Shown here: positions 1 through 4,582 of the stretch, piece after piece | How the letters are laid out: every line of letters starts with the position of its first letter | Position numbering within the stretch: the first letter of the stretch is position 1 | Origin: DATIBL01 sp035457505 | GTDB lineage: Bacteria; Patescibacteriota; Minisyncoccia; Phycocordibacterales; UBA6899 | NCBI GenBank assembly: GCA_035457505.1 | Contig: DATIBL010000008.1 | Span: forward strand, 1 to 7,289 | Reading direction: 5' to 3' | Length of the DNA stretch: 7,289 nucleotides | The notes under the pieces: generated by a model | Database searches by the model: none | What the model was told of the DNA's origin: nothing | The model's input: only the letters and a program-made list of their open reading frames with translations | Position numbers and translations under genes: made by a program

Positions 1-336
1 GCCGACTCCGGCCACGACCCAAAGCCCGGCGGCCGTCGTGAGTCCGGTGAGAACGGAGCGCTGCACGAAGATCACTCCTGCGCCGAGGAAGCCGATACCG
101 ACGACGAGCTGCGATGCGACGCGCAGAGGGTCGAAGACAAATGTCTCAGCGTACTGAAACGAGACAACACCCGAGATGACGATGAAAAGGCAGGAGCCCA
201 GCGAGACGAGCGCATATGTGCGCATGCCCGCGCGCTTGCCGACGCGCGAACGCTCGGCGCCGACCAAAAGGCCGAGTAACACGGCGACGGTGAGCCGCGT
301 AAGGAGATCCCAATCAGAAACAGCGAAAAGTTCCAT
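1..336 (-). CDS. MgtC/SapB-family membrane protein, N-terminal part (runs off the left edge)
   Basis: The visible 112 residues match the N-terminal membrane domain of the MgtC/SapB family. Seen in the sequence: an early helix with LLGLLVGAERSRVGKRAG (about residues 20-37), then GMRTYALVSLGS (38-48), RVASQLVVGIGFLGAGVIF (72-90) and LTGLTTAAGLWVVAGVG (96-112), the family's signature glycine-rich helices. About four transmembrane segments are present (roughly 13-29, 40-60, 73-92, 98-112). The rest of the gene is outside the window. In the family MgtC supports growth at low magnesium or in acid and can modulate ATP synthase, while many bacterial homologues have no known role, so the function here is only family-level. 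The ATG at 336 is chosen because it is the first ATG after a good promoter and sits just before the conserved domain; the frame stays open upstream without another ATG. No Shine-Dalgarno site is visible. Confidence 0.9.
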   Translation of the reverse strand, partial: MELFAVSDWDLLTRLTVAVLLGLLVGAERSRVGKRAGMRTYALVSLGSCLFIVISGVVSFQYAETFVFDPLRVASQLVVGIGFLGAGVIFVQRSVLTGLTTAAGLWVVAGVG

Positions 337-365
337 GGCGACAGGGGTAATGAATGATAGGTTCC

Positions 366-393
366 ATTATATCGCACCCGCCCCATGCGACAA
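366..393 (-). promoter_or_regulatory. Sigma-70-type promoter of the MgtC-family gene
   Basis: On the minus strand a -35 TTGTCG (388-393) is separated by 16 bases from a perfect -10 TATAAT (366-371). Transcription would start near 359-360, giving a leader of about 23 bases before the ATG at 336. The leader has no purine-rich ribosome binding site. It is the best -10 match in the window. Confidence 0.65.
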
Positions 394-410
394 TGCGCCG
401 AGCAAGATCG

Positions 411-433
411 AAAAAACCTACGTCCGCTGGACG
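411..433 (-). terminator. Candidate intrinsic terminator at the end of the nuclease gene
   Basis: On the minus strand the last codons of the nuclease gene form CGTCC-AGC-GGACG (421-433), a 5-bp GC stem with a 3-base loop. After the stop codon and two G's comes a run of six T's (411-416). The four-base gap between stem and T run, and the short stem, make it weak. A second CGTCC at 439-443 on the plus strand can form a competing hairpin with the GGACG at 429-433. Confidence 0.4.
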
Positions 434-1269
434 GAAAGCGTCCTTGCCTCTGCGAGGATTGCCGGGATCTTCTGGCTCGGAACGCCCACTTCGGCAAGGA
501 TATGCGGATCTTCGATGATCTCGCGGCAGAGGACGACCCCCTTCGCGATGATCGCGGACTTTTGCGGCATAGTAAGGAGCGTGAGTGTCGTGATCGGATG
601 CGTCTGGGTCTCCTGAACAAGATCCTGCAGAGTGCGGCCCTTGGGATAGTTCCATCCGGTCATGGCGAGTCCGGCGCACCGGCCGTAGTCGATCGCTTGC
701 GAAGTGAAGTTTGTGTTCGTGATGAGCCACGCACGATGGAATGTATCGCGTTTCCCGTCGGCGACATGATCAGTTTCGAAGCGCTTCTCCACATCCATGA
801 AGCGTGCATGCACATATAGCGCGACTTTGACATCGCTCTTCGTCGCCGGATCATTGTGATACTTCGCTTCGACGATCAGGCGCTCGTCATCCTTTTCGGC
901 GATGACATCGATCTCGTGCGTGATGCACATGCCGTTTACGATCTGTCCGACCTTGGTTTGGAATCCCTGTGCAGAAAGGAGGTGCGCAACAAGCCGTTCG
1001 AACGGAAAACCGCTCGGACCAAGCTGCATGATGGCCTTTTTGAGACTGTACTGCGCTGCGATGGGGCGATGGGCGCGTTTCAGGAGTGAGAACGCATGGC
1101 GATAGATATCCGCAGTCCGCATGCCATCGTGGAGATCGCGCTCCACATGCCGAAGAATGTCGGCAATGAGCCCCTCTGTCGCTCCTGCAGCCCGGAGCGA
1201 ACGCTCAAGCTTCCCCGGAATCCAGGGCTCGCGGTCGCCGCTTGATTTGATGATCGTGATCGCGCTCAT
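418..1269 (-). CDS. ATP-cone domain / Mrr-like PD-(D/E)XK nuclease fusion protein
   Basis: A 283-residue soluble protein. Residues about 3-85 are an ATP-cone, the nucleotide-sensing fold of ribonucleotide reductases and NrdR: ITIIKSSGD, then KLERSLRAAGA, a TADIYRHAFSLL segment and AAQYSLKKAI. Residues about 86-210 are an Mrr/restriction-endonuclease-like core: GFPFERLVAHLL (Glu91), HEIDVIA (Asp121), LIVEAKYHND (Glu134, Lys136), then the Mrr-like WLITNTNFTSQAIDYG (181-196). All predicted catalytic residues are present. Residues about 228-277 look like a helix-hairpin-helix DNA-binding tail. This domain order is a known family in bacteria and archaea. Cleavage of DNA gated by ATP or dATP is inference. 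The gene appears to be its own transcription unit, with a terminator before it, its own promoter, and a weak terminator at its stop. The ATG at 1269 starts directly at the ATP-cone; no Shine-Dalgarno site is seen. A role in phage or plasmid defence, or in DNA repair, is possible; nothing nearby decides between them. Confidence 0.9.
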   Translation of the reverse strand: MSAITIIKSSGDREPWIPGKLERSLRAAGATEGLIADILRHVERDLHDGMRTADIYRHAFSLLKRAHRPIAAQYSLKKAIMQLGPSGFPFERLVAHLLSAQGFQTKVGQIVNGMCITHEIDVIAEKDDERLIVEAKYHNDPATKSDVKVALYVHARFMDVEKRFETDHVADGKRDTFHRAWLITNTNFTSQAIDYGRCAGLAMTGWNYPKGRTLQDLVQETQTHPITTLTLLTMPQKSAIIAKGVVLCREIIEDPHILAEVGVPSQKIPAILAEARTLSVQRT

Positions 1270-1295
1270 GGTGTCGATGGCGGTATGTTCTCGCT

Positions 1296-1323
1296 ATCGT
1301 ATCACAGTCGCAGGTCGCGGCAA
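1296..1323 (-). promoter_or_regulatory. Promoter of the ATP-cone nuclease gene (extended -10)
   Basis: On the minus strand TTGCCG (1318-1323) lies 16 bases from TACGAT (1296-1301). The -10 is preceded by TG one base upstream, an extended -10 form. Start of transcription would be near 1289-1290, giving a leader of about 20 bases. It lies immediately downstream of the terminator of the preceding unit, which supports independent expression. Confidence 0.5.
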
Positions 1324-1325
1324 TG

Positions 1326-1352
1326 CAAAACAGCGCCCAGGGCGCTGTTTTG
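1326..1352 (-). terminator. Rho-independent terminator of the FKBP unit
   Basis: A perfect palindrome: a 12-bp stem CAAAACAGCGCC / GGCGCTGTTTTG with a 3-base loop. The A-run and T-run pair at the base of the stem, as in classic intrinsic terminators. On the minus strand it lies about 30 bases after the stop of the preceding gene (1384) and before the nuclease promoter. It is symmetrical, so it could work in both directions, but no plus-strand gene needs it. Confidence 0.85.
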
Positions 1353-1383
1353 TGGAAATCACAAGGAAGTGCGATACACGCAG

Positions 1384-1851
1384 TTAGAGCGGGTCGCCGA
1401 CCACGGTTGTCCCCTTCGGGCTCGACCAGGTAGATTCAATGATCTGGATCTGCATGGGTTTTCCGTCGATCTCCGCGCGGATGGCGGCATCTTCGTCGGT
1501 CTCGAGGACAAGCTCGAAGGGATAGGACGTCGCATACTGAGCGCACGGGGAGATCTCTGCGCTGCGGTCTTTGGTGCGGAAGCGGAGCAAGACATCGCTA
1601 CGATCAGGATCGCTCGGGTCGATGACTGCATCCTTCACAACCTCGTAGCAGGAGTGCGGCAGTTTGAAGCTTCCGCTGTAGCGATGCACGCCGTCCTTGA
1701 ATGCGTGGACAACCTTGACCGTGCGATCGTTGATGGCGTTCACCGGCGTTGCCGGGACGGCGTCAAGCGGGGCGGTCTCGAGCTGATAGTACAAATAGGC
1801 AAACACGCTTCCAGAGAGCACGATAGCGAGAACGGCGATAAGCTTCCCCAT
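1384..1851 (-). CDS. Hypothetical exported or membrane-anchored protein, 155 aa
   Basis: I do not recognise the family. The N-terminus is a short basic start (MGK) followed by a hydrophobic stretch (residues about 4-21) that ends in SGSVFAYLYY, so it is either a cleaved signal peptide (possible site after VFA) or a membrane anchor. The remaining ~130 residues are hydrophilic and look folded as beta strands: DRTVKVVHAFKDGVHRYSG, LPHSCYEVV, VLLRFRTKD, YPFELVLE and KPMQIQIIES. There are only two cysteines, Cys68 and Cys103, which could form one disulfide outside the membrane. The gene starts 9 bases after the FKBP stop, so the two are very likely co-transcribed; an extracytoplasmic substrate or partner for that isomerase is a reasonable but unproven idea. 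Translation starts at ATG 1851 with no clear Shine-Dalgarno site. Transcription ends at the hairpin about 30 bases downstream. Confidence 0.8.
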   Translation of the reverse strand: MGKLIAVLAIVLSGSVFAYLYYQLETAPLDAVPATPVNAINDRTVKVVHAFKDGVHRYSGSFKLPHSCYEVVKDAVIDPSDPDRSDVLLRFRTKDRSAEISPCAQYATSYPFELVLETDEDAAIRAEIDGKPMQIQIIESTWSSPKGTTVVGDPL

Positions 1852-1860
1852 GTGGATATG

Positions 1861-2385
1861 CTACTTGATCTCGACCATTTCGACGTCAAAGATGAGGGTC
1901 GCGTTTGGAGGGATCGCTCCAGGAACGCCGGATGCGCCGTATGCGAGTTCGGGCGGGATGGTCAGTTTGCGCTTCTCTCCCTTCTTCATACCCTGGAGGC
2001 CAAGCTCCCATCCCGGGATCACGCGTCCCGCTCCGAGAACGAGCGTGAGTGGCGAGCGGCCGACAGACGAATCGAAGACCGATCCATCGGTGAGCATGCC
2101 GGTATAGTGGACGACCGCGGTCTGGCCGTTCTGGATGCCTGCTCCGGCTCCTTCGGCGAGGATCTCAATATTCAATTTTGCTTCGGTGTCGTTCTGCACG
2201 GTGGTGTCGTTAGGATTGATAGGTTCTCCGCCGACTGAAGGTACACTCTCGACGACGATTGTTTCTGGGGCTGTCTCGGTGGTCGGAGCTTCGGTCTCGC
2301 CGGGAAAGGCAAGATAGACGAGCGTACCAGCAATGAGAAGCACTGCGACGATCGCAAAATCCGTGATGAGTGATCTTCGGTCCAT
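1861..2385 (-). CDS. Membrane-anchored FKBP-type peptidyl-prolyl cis-trans isomerase
   Basis: A 174-residue protein from the ATG at 2385 (MDRRSLITDF). Residues about 5-27 form one transmembrane helix after a short basic N-terminus. A Thr/Glu/Pro-rich linker (about 29-70) follows, then a single FKBP domain (about 71-174) predicted to lie outside the membrane. Active-site residues of FKBP12 type are visible: Tyr94 in VVHYTG, Phe104-Asp105 in SVFDSS, Val122-Ile123 and Trp126 in VIPGWELGL, Tyr149 in LAYG, and Phe166 in LIFDVEMVEI. It should therefore be an active prolyl isomerase and foldase for exported proteins. ATG 2397 and TTG 2406 are possible upstream in-frame starts, but ATG 2397 lies within the predicted -10 element, so 2385 is preferred. 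The gene leads a two-gene unit with the exported unknown protein downstream. Confidence 0.93.
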   Translation of the reverse strand: MDRRSLITDFAIVAVLLIAGTLVYLAFPGETEAPTTETAPETIVVESVPSVGGEPINPNDTTVQNDTEAKLNIEILAEGAGAGIQNGQTAVVHYTGMLTDGSVFDSSVGRSPLTLVLGAGRVIPGWELGLQGMKKGEKRKLTIPPELAYGASGVPGAIPPNATLIFDVEMVEIK

Positions 2386-2392
2386 ATAGCCT

Positions 2393-2422
2393 ATCATACC
2401 GCCCAAGCGCGCCTAGACGCAA
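2393..2422 (-). promoter_or_regulatory. Possible promoter of the FKBP gene, giving a leaderless transcript
   Basis: On the minus strand TTGCGT (2417-2422) is 18 bases from TATGAT (2393-2398). Seven bases after the -10 comes the ATG at 2385, so transcription would begin at or next to the start codon and leave no leader. Read-through from mnmA, 88 bases upstream, is the alternative. Confidence 0.4.
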
Positions 2423-2435
2423 CAAAGGATAGGAA

Positions 2436-2461
2436 AGCGCCCTGTTGATAATATTGGCGCT
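2436..2461 (-). terminator. Weak hairpin after mnmA
   Basis: On the minus strand AGCGCC (2461-2456) can pair with GGCGCT (2441-2436) across a 14-base loop, followed by TTTCCTATCCTTT. The stem is short and the T tract broken, so termination would be partial. A 12-base palindrome CGCTCCGGAGCG (2458-2469) overlaps it and could form a competing structure. Confidence 0.3.
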
Positions 2462-2473
2462 CCGGAGCGAGCT

Positions 2474-3544
2474 CTATGCGGCAGCCGCGATCTCCCCCGC
2501 GGCGACGATCTGTTCCCCTCGCGAGAATACTAGGATCTGGCCGGAAGAAAGGTCCTCGACAGGTTCATCGAATTCCACACGAAACGTTGCGGGGCCGGTC
2601 TTCTCGAGCTCCGCCGGTCGCGCGCCGCCGTGGTAGCGATATTCAGCTTCGCCCTTGGTCCGCTCATTCAGGTCCGCAAGCCAGTTCGCGTTTTGCACCG
2701 AGACGATGCGCGCAGTCTTGCGTTCGTCGGGTTTGATCGGCGAAACGCGGATCGTGTTCTTTGCGAGATCTTTTGCGACGACATAGTACGGCGCGCCATT
2801 TCCGTGCGAGAGATGGAATCCGTGGCGTTGCCCAAGCGCGTACGCGGCGGCGCCTCGATGCGTGCCGATCTCACTCCCGTCTTGATCGAGAACAATACCC
2901 GGCGCGAGATCGAGAAAGTGGCCGAGGAAATCCGGCATATCGACATGGCCAAGGAAGCAGAGACCCTGGCTATCTTTCTTTTCTGCGGTGGGAAGATCCA
3001 GATCGCGGGCGAGGGCACGAACCTCGCTCTTTTTCATTCCGCCGATCGGAAGGACAACGTGGCGGAGCGCCTCGCGCGAAACTCCGGCAAGAAAATACGC
3101 CTGGTCCTTTTCGGGGTCGACCCCGCGAAGCAGCTCAGGGTCCCCTTCTTTGGTGCGTGAGAGGCGTGCGTAGTGTCCGGTCGCGATGAGGTCCGCGCTG
3201 TGTGCGCGAGCATAGTCGAAAAATGTGCCGAACTTGATCTGCTTGTTGCAGAGGGCGTCAGGATTCGGAACCTCTCCGCGCGCATATGCCGCGACCATCG
3301 CGTCGACGACATGCGCCTTATATTCTTCTCCGCGATCAAGCGTCACGAACGGGATTCCGATCGCTGCTGCCGCTCGCATTGCGCTCCGCCGCTCCTCGCG
3401 CCAGGTGCAGGGAAGAAAATCCGCCTGCCAGACGCGCAAAAAGACGCCGATCACCTCGTACCCCTCTTGCGTGAGCAGCGCGGCGGCGACCGACGAGTCG
3501 ACTCCCCCAGAAAGCCCAACAAATACGCGTCCGCGAGTTGACAT
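2474..3544 (-). CDS. mnmA: tRNA 2-thiouridylase MnmA (TrmU)
   Basis: A 356-residue cytoplasmic enzyme that activates the wobble uridine (U34) of tRNA Lys, Glu and Gln with ATP and replaces its 2-oxygen with sulfur from a persulfide relay. Seen: PP-loop SGGVDSS (residues 12-18), NPDALCNKQIKF (94-105) with catalytic Cys99, GHYAR (123-127), KDQAYFLAG (146-154), DSQGLCFLG (191-199) with catalytic Cys196, GQRHGF (238-243), and a C-terminal beta-barrel ending SSGQILVFSRGE. Both catalytic cysteines are present, so it should be active. The insert after the first strand is shorter than in E. coli (VWQADFLPCTWREERR), a form I associate with Patescibacteria. The ATG at 3544 is chosen over an upstream GTG (3577) because it directly precedes the conserved core and the promoter lies between them. 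The gene is divergent from the small plus-strand gene. No Shine-Dalgarno site is seen. Confidence 0.97.
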   Translation of the reverse strand: MSTRGRVFVGLSGGVDSSVAAALLTQEGYEVIGVFLRVWQADFLPCTWREERRSAMRAAAAIGIPFVTLDRGEEYKAHVVDAMVAAYARGEVPNPDALCNKQIKFGTFFDYARAHSADLIATGHYARLSRTKEGDPELLRGVDPEKDQAYFLAGVSREALRHVVLPIGGMKKSEVRALARDLDLPTAEKKDSQGLCFLGHVDMPDFLGHFLDLAPGIVLDQDGSEIGTHRGAAAYALGQRHGFHLSHGNGAPYYVVAKDLAKNTIRVSPIKPDERKTARIVSVQNANWLADLNERTKGEAEYRYHGGARPAELEKTGPATFRVEFDEPVEDLSSGQILVFSRGEQIVAAGEIAAAA

Positions 3545-3565
3545 ATGTGGGTCGCATAGTACGAT
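3538..3565 (+). promoter_or_regulatory. Promoter of the small plus-strand gene
   Basis: A perfect -35 TTGACA (3538-3543) sits 16 bases before TACGAT (3560-3565). Transcription would start near 3572, leaving a leader of about 23 bases that contains the Shine-Dalgarno site. The -35 lies over the mnmA start codon (3542-3544), and the -10 overlaps the opposing mnmA -10 by two bases. Confidence 0.6.
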
Positions 3566-3584
3566 AAATATCATCACCTGTGAA
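3556..3584 (-). promoter_or_regulatory. Promoter of mnmA
   Basis: On the minus strand TTCACA (3579-3584, five of six consensus bases) is 17 bases from TACTAT (3556-3561). Transcription would begin near 3549, only about five bases before the mnmA ATG. The -35 overlaps the Shine-Dalgarno site of the divergent gene. Confidence 0.6.
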
Positions 3585-3589
3585 GGAGG
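3583..3589 (+). promoter_or_regulatory. Perfect Shine-Dalgarno site AAGGAGG
   Basis: AAGGAGG lies five bases before ATG 3595. It fixes that ATG as the start rather than the in-frame GTG at 3580, which lies upstream of and overlaps into the site's region. It is the only strong ribosome binding site in front of any gene in this window. Confidence 0.85.
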
Positions 3590-3594
3590 AAAAG

Positions 3595-3969
3595 ATGATC
3601 GTCGAACGCGTTGTTCTTTCCGATGTCGAATTGACTATCCTGGCTGAGCGGATCGTGGATCGTATCACCGACCTCTCTGGGCGAACAAAAGAGGCCCGCC
3701 TCCAGAGTCTCTGGAGAGCTCTCAACCACAGCGGCGGCGACTGCCGAGTCGACGTCAAGAAACTCCGAAGTTTTACGGGAAGCACCGTTGCGGATCTCTG
3801 TCAGCATCTCGACACGCATTGTTTTGGCGAGGCAGAACGCCCGATCGACCCTGAAGCAGCTGAGAACGATCTGATCCCGGGACTCGCAGAACTTCGGAAT
3901 GCATTTGTGTGCCGAACCTACGTGAACTTCATCGACACGCTGTGTTCCGTCAAGGCCGAGGAATACTGA
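3595..3969 (+). CDS. Hypothetical protein, 124 aa
   Basis: I do not recognise this protein. It is the only plus-strand gene here, supported by a TTGACA/TACGAT promoter, a perfect AAGGAGG site and a terminator just after its stop, which together make it convincing. The product is soluble, with no signal peptide or membrane segment. It looks mostly helical: VVLSDVELTILAERIVDRI (residues 6-24), TKEARLQSLWRALNH (31-45), a possible helix-turn-helix-like stretch VDVKKLRSFTGSTVADLCQHL (52-72), and a C-terminal helical region ending in NFIDTLCSVKAEEY. It has five cysteines (50, 69, 76, 106, 117) but no spaced zinc-finger pair that I can recognise. Its position opposite mnmA with overlapping promoters suggests linked expression, not a shared pathway. 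A regulator or a small lineage-specific protein are both possible. Confidence 0.8.
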   Translation: MIVERVVLSDVELTILAERIVDRITDLSGRTKEARLQSLWRALNHSGGDCRVDVKKLRSFTGSTVADLCQHLDTHCFGEAERPIDPEAAENDLIPGLAELRNAFVCRTYVNFIDTLCSVKAEEY

Positions 3970-3970
3970 C

Positions 3971-4010
3971 CAAAAGCGCTGCCGCACTCTCGAGTGCGGC
4001 GTTCCTTTTG
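3971..4010. terminator. Bidirectional terminator between convergent genes
   Basis: GCCGCACT-CTCG-AGTGCGGC (3981-4000) forms an 8-bp GC-rich stem (9 bp with a tighter loop). Outer CAAAAG (3971-3976) and CTTTTG (4005-4010) can pair too, giving T-rich tails on both strands. It begins two bases after the stop of the plus-strand gene and lies 12 bases after the stop of the minus-strand exonuclease gene, so it serves both. Confidence 0.85.
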
Positions 4011-4021
4011 TGCTCAGGTTT

Positions 4022-4582
4022 TTACGTTCGCGCGATCAGTTTTCGGTAGATCTCGAATGCCGTGCGCGCATCCGAAAGTGCAGTGTGCGCGTCTTCATTC
4101 TTTACGCCGAAATACTCAGAGAGTTCGCGGAGTGTATAGCGTTCGAGCTTCGGATCATCCGGGATGCGGCCGTAAGCGATCGACGCAAGGTCGAGCTTGC
4201 GGAAGTGAAATTCGCGATCAAGTGCGATTCCGACGGATGCGGCGGACTGCTGGAGGAACGACCAATCGAACGTAACATTCTGCGCGATGAAGATCGACCC
4301 TTTGGCGACGCGTGCAAGCTCCATGATCGCGTCTTTGCGCGGGATCGCCTGCGACCAATCGCGCTTGGCGTAGTGGTTGACCGCGAGCGCCTTGGGGTCG
4401 GCGCGCTCAAGATGTTCGGGGATAATCTTGAGATCAAGCGCAGACGATTCGACGAGGGTGCGTTCGCCGAAGAGATCCGGACGCCAGTCGGCGACGACGC
4501 AACCGATCTCGATCACTTCGTGGAAGTTGGGATCAAGGCCGGTCGTCTCTGTATCGATGAAAGCGAGGCGGTGCTGTTTCAT
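4022..4582 (-). CDS. DEDDh 3'-5' exonuclease (DnaQ/RNase T superfamily)
   Basis: A 186-residue single-domain exonuclease. The three Exo motifs are intact: Exo I FIDTETTG (Asp10, Glu12), Exo II AQNVTFDWSFL (Asp106), and Exo III DAHTALSDA with His166 and Asp171 in the HxxxxD spacing of the DEDDh subclass. These acidic residues bind two metal ions for hydrolysis of DNA or RNA from the 3' end. There is no polymerase or BRCT domain, so it is a stand-alone enzyme: a DNA polymerase III epsilon-like proofreader, a repair exonuclease or an RNase T/oligoribonuclease-like enzyme. The sequence alone does not separate these. Its ATG overlaps the murC stop as ATGA, so it is probably translated by coupling to murC, and it is the last gene before the terminator. 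No Shine-Dalgarno site is seen. Confidence 0.92.
   Translation of the reverse strand: MKQHRLAFIDTETTGLDPNFHEVIEIGCVVADWRPDLFGERTLVESSALDLKIIPEHLERADPKALAVNHYAKRDWSQAIPRKDAIMELARVAKGSIFIAQNVTFDWSFLQQSAASVGIALDREFHFRKLDLASIAYGRIPDDPKLERYTLRELSEYFGVKNEDAHTALSDARTAFEIYRKLIART

Noticed and set aside
1285..2238. 317-residue plus-strand open frame opposite the FKBP unit
   Set aside because: Antisense to the FKBP gene and the exported unknown gene and runs through the terminator hairpin; no recognisable protein motifs.
3545..3577. Upstream GTG start for mnmA adding 11 residues
   Set aside because: The extension would be encoded across the mnmA -10 element and adds residues not expected before the conserved core; ATG 3544 fits better.
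3574..3987. 137-residue minus-strand open frame opposite the small plus-strand gene
   Set aside because: Considered as an alternative to the plus-strand gene. It has no promoter or ribosome binding site and begins inside the terminator, whereas the plus-strand frame has promoter, AAGGAGG site and terminator in the right places.
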